In this document: one piece after another, positions 9,086 to 17,258 of the stretch
Layout: each line of letters begins with the position of its first letter
How positions within the stretch are numbered: the first letter of the stretch is position 1
Source: Fodinibius halophilus
GTDB lineage: Bacteria; Bacteroidota; Rhodothermia; Balneolales; Balneolaceae
Length of the DNA stretch: 64,000 bases
Reading direction: 5' to 3'
Assembly: GCF_011059105.1 (NCBI RefSeq)
Contig: NZ_JAALLS010000006.1
Span: 116,669-180,668 of the forward strand
Position numbers and translations under genes: made by a program
The notes under the pieces: generated by a model
Told to the model about the DNA's origin: nothing
Seen by the model: only the letters and a program-made list of their open reading frames with translations
Database searches by the model: none

Positions 9086-9862
9086 TTAATCTTCTTCGAA
9101 GATAACAGGAGAAAAGTTACGATTAACCTCTTTTTTCAGTTCATCGGCAAGTATTTTACGATTGCTGCTGCTAACCGATTGCTCACCAAATGTAATTGTC
9201 GCTTTAAAACTTTTCAATTTTAAGAGTTCCCAAAAGTGAGGAAAGAACTCCATATCACCCCACCAACATATATTTAAATGAGCCGGTTTATCCGGGTTTG
9301 TGGATTCGTAGGTAATTGTAGCGTAATCAACGGGCATTCTTGTTACAGCAGGATACTGTAACAACGGCGCATTGAAAGATTCCACCTTTGCCCCTTTGGT
9401 ACTGGTGCCTTCCGGAAAAATTATTACCCCTTGATTGGCCGATATTACATCAGAAATCTTATCATTCATCCTTTTAACATCACGCTTCAGCTCGCGGTTT
9501 ATGAAAAGGACTCCTAACGTCTTGGTAGCCCATCCAAAAAATGGCCATGACTGTATTTCACTTTTGGCTACAAAGGTAGCATCCAGGTACCTCCACAACG
9601 GAATTACATCAATATAACTCAAATGGTTAGATACCAAGAAAAAAGGAGGCTTGGGCGGGGTTCCCTTTACAGTTAATTTTAAACCAACAACAATTCCTGT
9701 AATCCAAGCCCAACTTTTAATAACTATATTTTTCCATCTAACAGCCCACTTATCACTAACAAGCGTTATCAATACATTACCTATAGCTACCAACAGAACC
9801 GTCGCCAACGAGACGATAAAAAAAAGGACTAACCGTAGTAGCGCTCGAATAGACTGAATCAT
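9086..9862 (-). CDS. Lysophospholipid/lyso-ornithine-lipid acyltransferase (PlsC/OlsA-like)
   Basis: A 258-residue membrane-bound acyltransferase of the PlsC family. An N-terminal hydrophobic region (about 8-35, with a second segment at 47-63) is followed by the block I motif NHLSYID (the family's NHxxxxD), FVAKSEI in block II, and FPEGTSTKG in block III. These are the catalytic His-Asp pair and the phosphate-binding residues. It starts 14 nt after the OlsB-like gene and ends 35 nt before the fusion protein, so the three form one transcription unit. Next to OlsB the likely job is the second, ester-forming step of ornithine-lipid synthesis (olsA); a general phosphatidic-acid role is possible, and another PlsC is encoded at 38104-38862. 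Confidence 0.85.
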   Translation of the reverse strand: MIQSIRALLRLVLFFIVSLATVLLVAIGNVLITLVSDKWAVRWKNIVIKSWAWITGIVVGLKLTVKGTPPKPPFFLVSNHLSYIDVIPLWRYLDATFVAKSEIQSWPFFGWATKTLGVLFINRELKRDVKRMNDKISDVISANQGVIIFPEGTSTKGAKVESFNAPLLQYPAVTRMPVDYATITYESTNPDKPAHLNICWWGDMEFFPHFWELLKLKSFKATITFGEQSVSSSNRKILADELKKEVNRNFSPVIFEED

Positions 9863-9876
9863 AAAAAATAATTACC

Positions 9877-10644
9877 TTATTTGAGGAACAGTGCTTTTGA
9901 TCGTTCATCGAGCTTCATAATATCCACCAAAATAAGGTAATCTATTGTTTTAAACTCCGAATCCAGGGCTGGCGGTGAAAGTATTTTAGCTCCCAAACCG
10001 ATATATAGTTTAAAAAGCTGTGGTAACTCTACCTCTCTCAATTCCTCTTCGTCATATTCTACTTTCGGGCAGCGAAAACGTTCTTTAACCTCAGTAGTAA
10101 ATTCTTGATGCACTAATCCATTATTTTTCAGATAGTCCATTACAATCCATCCCTGAGCAGGATCAGTGCTTGTTATAGAACAACACCCAAAAAGATATCT
10201 GCTTTCGGTAAGCTTCATATACTCAGCAATACCACGCCAAAGCAGATATAATACCCGTCCATTCCGGTGGTTTTTGTGGATACAGGCCCGACCGACTTCT
10301 ACTGATTTGTTCATAATATCACTCGGGAGATTTTCCAGATGATATTCATCGGCAGTATAAAATCCTTTATGCTGTATAGCCGTTTTATACGTCTGCATTC
10401 GGTAGGTTCCAATAACAGCCCCAGACGTTTTTTCAGTCACAAGCAAATGATCACACTGCTCATCGTACTTATCAACATCTAATTCCGTTTTGTGTGACCG
10501 TTCCAGTCCCTCCTCTAACTCAACATTAAAAACCTGATATCGTAACGATTGGGCATTATGTAAATCTTCCGTCGTTTTTGCTAAACGCACCACATATTTT
10601 TGTGAGTTTACCAGTTGCTTAGAAAAATCGTTGTTTTTAGGCAT
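9877..10644 (-). CDS. OlsB-like GNAT N-acyltransferase (ornithine lipid synthesis)
   Basis: A 255-residue cytoplasmic protein of the acyl-carrier-protein-dependent GNAT group that includes OlsB and autoinducer synthases. Diagnostic stretches are AQSLRYQVFNVELEEGL (substrate site: R-x-Q-V-F), DKYDEQCDHLLV, GTYRMQT, VEVGRACIHKNHRNG (core GNAT motif A) and LFGCCSITSTDP. In the known pathway OlsB attaches a 3-hydroxy fatty acid to ornithine, giving lyso-ornithine lipid for the OlsA-type enzyme encoded next. It is first in the operon. There is a ~175 nt gap upstream to the RHH gene, so its promoter is probably there. A related hemolysin-like or exosortase-associated acyltransferase assignment is the main alternative. 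Confidence 0.8.
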   Translation of the reverse strand: MPKNNDFSKQLVNSQKYVVRLAKTTEDLHNAQSLRYQVFNVELEEGLERSHKTELDVDKYDEQCDHLLVTEKTSGAVIGTYRMQTYKTAIQHKGFYTADEYHLENLPSDIMNKSVEVGRACIHKNHRNGRVLYLLWRGIAEYMKLTESRYLFGCCSITSTDPAQGWIVMDYLKNNGLVHQEFTTEVKERFRCPKVEYDEEELREVELPQLFKLYIGLGAKILSPPALDSEFKTIDYLILVDIMKLDERSKALFLK

Positions 10645-10819
10645 AATTCCTTCTATTAAATATCAAAAGCCTTTAACATAACCTATTAATCTCACAATAT
10701 AATTATGAAACTATTAGGTATTTATTAAACCGTTTTTTGAGGGTGGGATGATACGCTTTTATCCGACAAATTGATAAAAAAATATCAGCTGTATTTCGAA
10801 GGGAAACCTAAAGTTTAGA

Positions 10820-11155
10820 TCAATCTGCGAGCCAACTTTTCAAGGCTTTATTAACGAGCCCCGAGTAATACATCTCTTGCTCTTCAGCCATAGTTTTAAC
10901 CTTTTCAATAACGCTAACCTCAAGGTTATAACTTACGACCTTTTTCTTTGGTTTTTTCTTTGTTGGCGAAGGTGGAGAGAGGCTCTCAGATTCCCGCCTC
11001 GGAATACCATTGTTAGATTGGGCCTGCTTCTTCTTGGCGTCCTTTTCTTTGCTTTTGCCATCCGACACACCCAAATCGGGGATAAAATCCATTTTAGAAC
11101 TACTCCCAGTTCCCAGTCCAATAGGACTGCTACCCAGACTTTTCTTATTACCCAT
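10820..11155 (-). CDS. Ribbon-helix-helix protein, probable ParA partner
   Basis: A 111-residue protein with a disordered, Ser/Gly/Lys/Pro-rich N-terminus (residues 1-70, including PSPTKKKPKKK) and a C-terminal ribbon-helix-helix-like unit: VVSYNLEVSVIEKVKTMAEE followed by SGLVNKALKSWL. It lies 23 nt downstream of parA on the same strand. Small RHH proteins with flexible basic tails are the centromere-binding partners of ParA-type ATPases in ParG/ParR-like systems, and the tail may stimulate ATP hydrolysis. The role is inferred from fold and context. The + strand reading at 10877-11182 is a shadow. Confidence 0.65.
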   Translation of the reverse strand: MGNKKSLGSSPIGLGTGSSSKMDFIPDLGVSDGKSKEKDAKKKQAQSNNGIPRRESESLSPPSPTKKKPKKKVVSYNLEVSVIEKVKTMAEEQEMYYSGLVNKALKSWLAD

Positions 11156-11178
11156 AATTTATCAAACCTAATTAAAAT

Positions 11179-11934
11179 CTAGACCTGTCCATTTCTTATC
11201 TCTCTTGACAATGCCGCATAATCTTTTGCTCCATGGCTGTTAGGGTCGTACTCAAATATTGTTTTATGATGACTGGGGGCCTCTGCTAATGCAACATTAT
11301 CTCTAATTAAGGTGTCAAACACCTTTTCTCCAAAATAATCCTGTATATGATCAACAACTTCTTTATTCAGGTTCTTTCGCCCGTCAAATAACGTACAAAT
11401 AATACCCGAAATTTCGATATCGGGATTTAAACGCTCTTTTACAACCTGAATAACCTCCATCAATTTCGAGAGCCCGTGCAAAGCCAAATACTCTGCTTGC
11501 AATACAATAAAAACCTCCTTTACTGCGGTAAATGCATTGAGTGTAAGCAGTCCTAAATTTGGCGGGCAATCGATTAAAATATAATCATACTTGTCATAGA
11601 AGGGCGCTAGTTTATTTTTCAGGATATTTTCGCGTGCCGGTTCATTAGCAAATTCCATCTCTGCCCCAGACAAATCGATCGATGATGGCAAAATATCAAA
11701 CCCATTATGGCTAATCAGGGTTTCTTCCGGCTCTATCCTGCCCTTCATTACGTCATAGATACTGGTTTCTAACCGATTAGAGCTCTTTCGCAAAGAATAG
11801 GTTAAATTAGCCTGCGGATCCAAGTCAACGAGTAATACTTTTTTCCCTTCACGACATAAGCCGGCCCCCACATTAATAGTTGATGTTGTTTTTCCGACCC
11901 CACCCTTCTGGTTTGTAAAAGCAATCGTTTTCAT
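11179..11934 (-). CDS. parA: ParA family ATPase
   Basis: A 251-residue ParA/Soj-type deviant-Walker ATPase. Seen directly: KGGVGKTT at residues 10-17 with signature Lys10 and Lys15, VDLDPQANLT (Walker A'), and IDCPPNLGLLT (Walker B). Length and order are those of the chromosomal Soj/ParA class. It is followed 23 nt later by a small RHH protein rather than a full ParB, so it is more like an orphan or plasmid-type partition pair acting on DNA, a protein cluster or a cell-pole cargo. Upstream (12001-12067) lie two direct repeats, one of which is a good -33/-7 promoter. Confidence 0.92.
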   Translation of the reverse strand: MKTIAFTNQKGGVGKTTSTINVGAGLCREGKKVLLVDLDPQANLTYSLRKSSNRLETSIYDVMKGRIEPEETLISHNGFDILPSSIDLSGAEMEFANEPARENILKNKLAPFYDKYDYILIDCPPNLGLLTLNAFTAVKEVFIVLQAEYLALHGLSKLMEVIQVVKERLNPDIEISGIICTLFDGRKNLNKEVVDHIQDYFGEKVFDTLIRDNVALAEAPSHHKTIFEYDPNSHGAKDYAALSREIRNGQV

Positions 11935-12000
11935 AATTATGTTTTATTAGTTTGCCAATGTACAGTTATTTATAAGAGTAGAAGTAACTCCACCTATTAA

Positions 12001-12067
12001 CTAGAGTCTTTCAACACCTATTTGTTATAACATTTACAAGAGTATTTCAACATCCATTTGTTACAAA
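12001..12067 (-). promoter_or_regulatory. parA promoter with tandem ~30 bp motif
   Basis: On the reverse strand TTTG (12064-12067), a 19 bp spacer and TACTCTTG (12037-12044) match the Bacteroidota-type -33 TTTG / -7 TAnnTTTG promoter, about 100 nt before parA. A second, degenerate copy (12001 to ~12031) repeats the same sequence, including TTTCAACAnCnATTTGTTA, 36 nt away. The repeat could be a tandem promoter or an operator/centromere bound by the RHH protein. The first copy is nearly identical to the pilin promoter at 29467-29497. Confidence 0.6.
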
Positions 12068-12165
12068 CTATATTAAAAATTTTTAATATTGCAAATTAGA
12101 ATGCCCTTTATCATTATAAAGAAAGGGGAAAGATACCCTCACCGGATCAGTTAAGTAAATGCGTA

Positions 12166-12315
12166 TCACCAATTTGGGAATAGAACATCAACCAGATATT
12201 GTATCCCAAAAATAACTGCAATAATGACAACGGCAATCAATAATACTGTAACGGCAATCGCTTGTCCCTCTGACATCTGCTTTCCTTTGGGCTCTTGTTT
12301 TTTCTTTTTTCCCAT
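12166..12315 (-). CDS. 49-residue single-pass membrane protein
   Basis: A short reverse-strand gene: ATG at 12315, TGA at 12166-12168. It has a strong AAGGAG Shine-Dalgarno about 9 nt upstream, unusual for this window and the main reason to believe it. The product has a Lys-rich cytoplasmic start (MGKKKKQEPKGKQ), one transmembrane helix (about residues 19-38, AIAVTVLLIAVVIIAVIFGI) and a short tail ending in FPNW. No family is recognised. It sits alone between parA (-) and the divergent gene at 12478. Confidence 0.6.
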   Translation of the reverse strand: MGKKKKQEPKGKQMSEGQAIAVTVLLIAVVIIAVIFGIQYLVDVLFPNW

Positions 12316-12477
12316 ACAGTTCTTCTCCTTTGTTAGTATTTAGATCAAACTAGGGTGGTAATATTTTATTTGCAAATCCTTATGATCAATAAATAATTTA
12401 TTATTTTGGCTTCAGTATTTTATATACAACAATCTCCGGCCAGTTCATACTCATACAAATTTATTTTGTCTCACCCT

Positions 12478-12990
12478 ATGGCAACACCGATCACGGTCAA
12501 AGAATATGCTCACAATCTCTGGAAAGCTGGAACCTTTACCTCTGCCATACTCTGCTTAACTCTTTTCATCACCTTCTGGAATATATCTGATCCATTTTGG
12601 AGCGGCATAGTTCGGCTCACAGCCTTTATATTCTTTGCTTTAGCGGTATTGGGTTTGCTAAAACTGATGAATGGTCCACTGCGGGTTACCCTGGAGAAAA
12701 CAGAAGGTCTGCTGCTAATAAGCTATCAAAAGAAAGGCACTGTCATTCAAGAAGAACAGTTTGAAATAGATACAATTAAACAAATATTACCGGCCCAACC
12801 GGGTTATAATCCTTTATATACACTGGTAAAAGCTACACCTGTTGCATTCAAAGTCAACTTCAATGATACCGAACGTGAGCTTTTTCTTTTCGAGTTCAGC
12901 GGCCGCCCCCTCCTGTTCACTAAAGCTGAGCAAGAGAAGATTAAACAGTTTTTGCAAGCCGCTGAAATTGACAAAGAGGTTTCTCTCTAA
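12478..12990 (+). CDS. Hypothetical two-helix membrane protein
   Basis: I take the ATG at 12478 as start (170 residues). The open frame could be extended to a TTG at 12406, but that extension is low-quality sequence. Two transmembrane helices (about residues 16-34 and 43-63) are followed by a ~105-residue soluble beta-rich domain (VTLEKTEGLLLISYQKKG and FNDTERELFLFEFS). It resembles the short PH-like/YcxB-type membrane proteins in layout only. Its 3' end overlaps the convergent M28 peptidase gene by 4 nt. Confidence 0.6.
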   Translation: MATPITVKEYAHNLWKAGTFTSAILCLTLFITFWNISDPFWSGIVRLTAFIFFALAVLGLLKLMNGPLRVTLEKTEGLLLISYQKKGTVIQEEQFEIDTIKQILPAQPGYNPLYTLVKATPVAFKVNFNDTERELFLFEFSGRPLLFTKAEQEKIKQFLQAAEIDKEVSL

Positions 12991-14369
12991 TCCCTATATG
13001 GCAACGGGTAAACAGCAGGACTTTTATACCCCATTCTGTCTACAGCACGAACTCCAAACAGATAATTATCTTTGGAAACTCCCGGAATGGTAAATTGCGT
13101 AGTATCCCCAACAAACTTTTTATCTTTCCATAGAGGGACATGTGTAGGCCTCCAAACAATTTCGTAGCCCTTAAGGTCCGGTTCATTACCTGCTTCCCAG
13201 CGCAGGGTCGTATTATTCTCTAGTTTTGAGACATCGATCCCCACATCTTTTGGCCGTTCTGGAGCATTTGCCAGCGTTGCAATTGCAGCAGCATTAAGTT
13301 TTGTTACTTTAGTAACATATCCATAATCAACAAATTTGGGCAGATCCCCGTATTGGATACCGTCTTCTTTCCGAACATCCTGATGTTGCCGTTCATAGTA
13401 CTCATGGGGTTCACTAATGCGTACGGCCGGATAACCTTCATCCAGGAAGGCTGAATGGTCCCCTCCCCTCAGATATCGATCTTTTCGATAAATGATATTG
13501 GGTTCCAGTTTGACATCTATATTCTGTGCTACCCTATGAATAAAACGACCGAGTTGCCGGGAGGGCGTATCGTTTTCTCCACCTGTATATAATAACATGC
13601 GATGATAGTCAGATAACTTTTTATTTGTGGGTATCCCTTGGGTAAAGATACGCACCTCGTTATCGTGAATAGAACCATCGGTACTTTTAATGGTATTCCC
13701 GATGATATCATTGGTAAACATTGCAGCAATATCCAGGTTTCTTTTCTTTGCTTTTTCAGCAAAATGGTTAGCACCAAGCAATCCCTGTTCTTCTCCTGCC
13801 ACTGTCATAAATATAATAGTAGCATCGAACTCATATTTCGACATTACCCGAGCCAACTCCATAACAGCTGCTGTACCTGAAGCATCATCATTAGCTCCGG
13901 GGGCATAACTGGTATCATCCATGATGTCTGAAACCCTGGAATCATAATGCCCACTAACAAGATACATGCGATCTTTACTTTCGAGCTGTTTTCCGGGCAA
14001 TTTAGCGATCACATTCACAATTTCTGTAGGCTCATCAATCCGGCGGTTTTCGGTTTCAATATACCGGTCATATTTTACTTTTAATCTGCCTCCAGAGGCC
14101 TTCTGATACTCCTTGAACTTCTTGTATATCCACCGGCGAGCTGCTCCTATACCTATTGAATCGCTTGCTGTATCGGAGGTAGTATGCCGCGTATGAAAAG
14201 AGGCAAGCTTACGAACATTTGTTTCTATAGAATCTACAGATATCTGATCCAATATAGGGGAGAGCTGTGCCCCGGGTTTAACCTCTTCTTTAGCTATCTC
14301 AGTTTCACATCCTCCTATTAAAAAGAGAAGCATACAGAGCAAAGCCAATATATTCTTTCTAAGAATCAT
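12987..14369 (-). CDS. M28 family zinc aminopeptidase, lipoprotein
   Basis: A 460-residue secreted metallopeptidase. Lipobox LIGGC gives lipidated Cys21. The M28 domain (about 45-370) has the co-catalytic zinc site: His141-Tyr-Asp143 (SGHYDSRV), the bridging Asp in GANDDASG (161/162), the catalytic Glu pair in AGEEQG (193/194), Asp in TNDIIGN and a His in GGDHSAFLDEG. The C-terminal ~90 residues (starting near APERPKDVG, with LRWEAG and YEIVWR) look like a fibronectin type III domain, often used for surface or substrate binding. Predicted to release N-terminal amino acids from peptides at the cell surface, which fits the neighbouring M19 dipeptidase. Confidence 0.92.
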   Translation of the reverse strand: MILRKNILALLCMLLFLIGGCETEIAKEEVKPGAQLSPILDQISVDSIETNVRKLASFHTRHTTSDTASDSIGIGAARRWIYKKFKEYQKASGGRLKVKYDRYIETENRRIDEPTEIVNVIAKLPGKQLESKDRMYLVSGHYDSRVSDIMDDTSYAPGANDDASGTAAVMELARVMSKYEFDATIIFMTVAGEEQGLLGANHFAEKAKKRNLDIAAMFTNDIIGNTIKSTDGSIHDNEVRIFTQGIPTNKKLSDYHRMLLYTGGENDTPSRQLGRFIHRVAQNIDVKLEPNIIYRKDRYLRGGDHSAFLDEGYPAVRISEPHEYYERQHQDVRKEDGIQYGDLPKFVDYGYVTKVTKLNAAAIATLANAPERPKDVGIDVSKLENNTTLRWEAGNEPDLKGYEIVWRPTHVPLWKDKKFVGDTTQFTIPGVSKDNYLFGVRAVDRMGYKSPAVYPLPYRD

Positions 14370-14523
14370 AGTTATATATTACGTTTGGAAGATTTTCCTA
14401 AAGATCTTTACCTAAAGGATAAAGCACTCTGTACACAAATGTTGTAAAAGCTTTTATATCATTTGCAAAACAATAATTATTTAGACAACATCTAGCCATA
14501 AAATTTTAACAAACTATAGTATT

Positions 14524-15750
14524 ATGAAGCCCATACATAAGATCTCTCTTTTCTGTATATCTGTTCTTTTACTAATTGGATGTTCAGAAACAGAAAAAGA
14601 CCATCAACAGCAAGCAGATAAATTGGCTAACGAATTTATTATTGTTGACGGTCATATTGATGTACCCTACCGCCTTAAAAGTAACTGGGAAGATATATCC
14701 AAAAAAACAACGAGCGGTGATTTTGATTATCCCCGAGCTAAGGAAGGAGGATTAGATGCTCCCTTTATGTCGATCTATATTCCGGCGCGCTATCAAAAAA
14801 CCGGGGGAGCTAAGGCCGTAGCAGACAGTTTAATTGACCTGGTCCAAGGTATAGCTAATGATAATCCCAATAAGTTTGCTGTAGCCACTACACCAGAAGA
14901 GATTAAATCTGATTTTAAAGATGGAATTATTTCTCTGCCCATGGGCATGGAGAATGGAGCCCCTATTGAAGAAAATTTACAAAACGTACAGTATTTCTAC
15001 GATCGTGGAATTCGATATATTACCCTGGCCCACTCCAAAGACAACCAGATTAGTGACTCCTCTTATGATACTACCGACAATACCCACCAAGGGTTAAGTA
15101 ACTTTGGACGAAATGTGGTTAAAGAGATGAATCGTGTGGGTATTATGGTTGATGTTTCTCATATCACTGATCAAGCGTTTCATGATGTTATGGAAGTGAC
15201 CGATGCCCCTGTGGTTGCTACACATTCCTCATGTCGCCATTTTACCCCCGGCTTTGAGCGTAATATGAGTGATGAACTTATTAAGAAGCTGGCAGATAAT
15301 AATGGGGTTATTATGATTAACTTCGGTTCTACTTTTTTAGATAGTACTTCTCAAAATAGTGCGGACAAAGTACAAGAGGAGATCGCGCAAAAAATTGAAG
15401 AAAAAGGCCTGGAACCCGGCAGTAAAGAAGCTCGTAAATTCAGTAGAAAATACTTTCAAGATAACTTTAAGTTCAGTACCGTCGAAAAAGTAGCTGACCA
15501 TATCGACCACGTTGTTGAGCTTGTTGGCATTGAACATGTAGGCCTGGGTTCAGATTATGATGGAGTAGGCCCTACTCTTCCTGTCGGGCTCAAAGATGTA
15601 TCAACGTATCCTAACCTGTTTAAAGAGCTCCTGGATCGCGGCTATACTAAAGAAGATATCAAAAAAATTGCTTCAGCTAATATTTTCAGAGTATGGAACA
15701 AAGTTATTGAGGTCGCAGACAACTCAGAAAATCAATCCAATTCACTTTAA
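14524..15750 (+). CDS. Membrane dipeptidase (M19, renal-dipeptidase family), lipoprotein
   Basis: A 408-residue zinc dipeptidase. Signal peptide with lipobox LLIGC (lipidated Cys20). The metal site shows as VDGHIDVPY (H-x-D), a bridging Glu in PMGMENGAP, VDVSHITDQAF, ATHSSCRHF and GLGSDYDGV (catalytic Asp). These are the M19 landmarks in the expected order. It hydrolyses dipeptides, often with a C-terminal D-residue, at the periplasm or surface. It is divergent from the M28 peptidase and followed after a hairpin by a D-amino-acid enzyme, suggesting peptide and D-amino-acid salvage. Confidence 0.93.
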   Translation: MKPIHKISLFCISVLLLIGCSETEKDHQQQADKLANEFIIVDGHIDVPYRLKSNWEDISKKTTSGDFDYPRAKEGGLDAPFMSIYIPARYQKTGGAKAVADSLIDLVQGIANDNPNKFAVATTPEEIKSDFKDGIISLPMGMENGAPIEENLQNVQYFYDRGIRYITLAHSKDNQISDSSYDTTDNTHQGLSNFGRNVVKEMNRVGIMVDVSHITDQAFHDVMEVTDAPVVATHSSCRHFTPGFERNMSDELIKKLADNNGVIMINFGSTFLDSTSQNSADKVQEEIAQKIEEKGLEPGSKEARKFSRKYFQDNFKFSTVEKVADHIDHVVELVGIEHVGLGSDYDGVGPTLPVGLKDVSTYPNLFKELLDRGYTKEDIKKIASANIFRVWNKVIEVADNSENQSNSL

Positions 15751-15760
15751 TTCCTATTTT

Positions 15761-15789
15761 ATCCCGGCAATGTTTATCATTGTCGGGAT
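15761..15789 (+). terminator. Hairpin after the dipeptidase gene
   Basis: ATCCCGGCAATG / CATTGTCGGGAT inverted repeat, 11 nt after the dipeptidase stop, followed by an AT-rich but not pure T stretch (ATTATATTCTT). Probable intrinsic terminator. Confidence 0.6.
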
Positions 15790-15808
15790 ATTATATTCTT
15801 GATTATTT

Positions 15809-16903
15809 ATGATGCAACCTATTACATCTCCTACCCTGCTTCTCAACAAAAAAGTATGTAAAGCCAACCTACACCGGATGGTTGAAAAAACAAGTGCTCA
15901 TGATCTTGTTTTAAAACCTCATATGAAAACCCACCAATCAGAAACAATTGGTGAATGGATAAAAGAAGCAGGTATTAAGGCTGTCACTGTTTCTTCTATT
16001 GAGATGGCCCGTTACTTTTATAAGGCCGGTTGGAAAGATATAACTATCGCCTTTCCTGCCAATCCATCTCAATCGCATGATTTAAATGAACTTGCAGCAG
16101 ATTGTAACATCACGGTATTAATCAATAGCAGTAGCGTGGCCAAGTCGTTGGCAAATAAGCTCACACAACCCATTAATGCGTATATTGAAATTGATACCGG
16201 AGCCGACAGAACAGGTATCCCGTCAGATCGGACTTCAAAAATCAATGATCTTATTGCAGTAATACAACATACTCAGATGTTACAATGGATTGGTTTCTAT
16301 TCACATCCCGGGCATTCCTACCAGGCACGATCTGAAGAAGACATTAGCAAGGTCCATCAATCAGTATTATCGCAATTTCAGGCATTGAGAGAAAAATTCA
16401 GCTCTTTATCGGATGAATTTGAAATTTGTGTAGGCGATACCCCTAGTTGTTCTGTAGCTGATTCGTTCACCGGTATTGATGCAATTAGTCCCGGCAACTT
16501 TGTTTTTTATGATCTGATGCAAACACAAATAGGAAGTTGTGAAATTTCTGATATCGCCGTTGTGATGGCGTGTCCTGTAGTTGATCGGTATCCCCAAAGA
16601 AATGAAATTGTTATTCATGGGGGCGCTATCCATTTTTCAAAAGAACAGATAACACAAAACGGTGTTGTACACTTTGGGCAACTGCTAACACCATCCAATG
16701 ACCATTGGGAGTTATTAGATCCCCCCGCATACCTTACTTCTTTATCTCAGGAACACGGTATTATCAGCTGTAATCCCACAGATATAAATAATTACACCAT
16801 TGGGGATACCGTTTATATTGCGCCTGTTCACTCCTGCCTTACCGCAAATATAATGGAGCGCTATAAGCTTACTGAAGGCCAAACAATAGATCTGATGAAA
16901 TGA
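15809..16903 (+). CDS. D-threonine aldolase / D-serine dehydratase-like PLP enzyme
   Basis: A 364-residue enzyme of the metal-activated, alanine-racemase-fold class. The N-terminal barrel carries the PLP lysine in VLKPHMKTHQ and the phosphate-binding strands (VTVSSIEMARY; IDTGADRTG). The C-terminal domain ends with the His/Cys metal site in VHSCLTAN, the hallmark of the D-threonine aldolase/DSD1 branch. It cleaves D-beta-hydroxy amino acids or dehydrates D-serine; the exact substrate cannot be read. Two ATGs stand together at 15809 and 15812 and either could be used. Next to the M19 dipeptidase it suggests D-amino-acid catabolism. Confidence 0.85.
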   Translation: MMQPITSPTLLLNKKVCKANLHRMVEKTSAHDLVLKPHMKTHQSETIGEWIKEAGIKAVTVSSIEMARYFYKAGWKDITIAFPANPSQSHDLNELAADCNITVLINSSSVAKSLANKLTQPINAYIEIDTGADRTGIPSDRTSKINDLIAVIQHTQMLQWIGFYSHPGHSYQARSEEDISKVHQSVLSQFQALREKFSSLSDEFEICVGDTPSCSVADSFTGIDAISPGNFVFYDLMQTQIGSCEISDIAVVMACPVVDRYPQRNEIVIHGGAIHFSKEQITQNGVVHFGQLLTPSNDHWELLDPPAYLTSLSQEHGIISCNPTDINNYTIGDTVYIAPVHSCLTANIMERYKLTEGQTIDLMK

Positions 16904-16907
16904 AAAA

Positions 16908-16935
16908 GAAGGTACCTACTCATAATGGTACCTTC
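16908..16935 (+). terminator. Hairpin after the D-amino-acid enzyme gene
   Basis: GAAGGTACC / GGTACCTTC perfect inverted repeat with a 10 nt loop, 5 nt after the stop codon. No T-run follows, so it may be an RNA-protecting hairpin rather than an intrinsic terminator. Confidence 0.5.
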
Positions 16936-17047
16936 CACAACGGACATTAATATTAAGCCTATTTAATATTCAGGGAGAATCTGCTCCTCACTTATCTCTC
17001 TAAAAGAAAGAGAATTTCTCCCCAATTATTCCCCAACATTACCTTAC

Positions 17048-17243
17048 AGGGGGCTTTGCAAAACTAGTCACATCTTGTCATGCTGAACTTGTTTCAGCAT
17101 CTCATACACAGTTGTTAATCTTAAAACCGAGATCCTGAACTGATTACTACTACGCCAAGGTGTAATCTGCCGAAACCCTTAGGGGTAGGTATGGCTTCGT
17201 AGCACAGGTTCAGGATGACATGTCCGGTTTTACAAAGCTCCCT
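17048..17243 (+). repeat. Interspersed element B, copy 1
   Basis: A ~196 bp unit filling most of the gap between two convergent genes. Left end GGGGGCTTTGCAAAACTAG, right end GGTTTTACAAAGCTCCCT, an imperfect inverted pair of the same type as element A. Internally it has CTTGTCATGCTGAAC, AAACCGAGATCCTGAACTG and TTCAGGATGACATG blocks. Related copies: 34307-34487 and 41473-41677. Confidence 0.8.
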
Positions 17244-17258
17244 TACAAACCTCTATTA

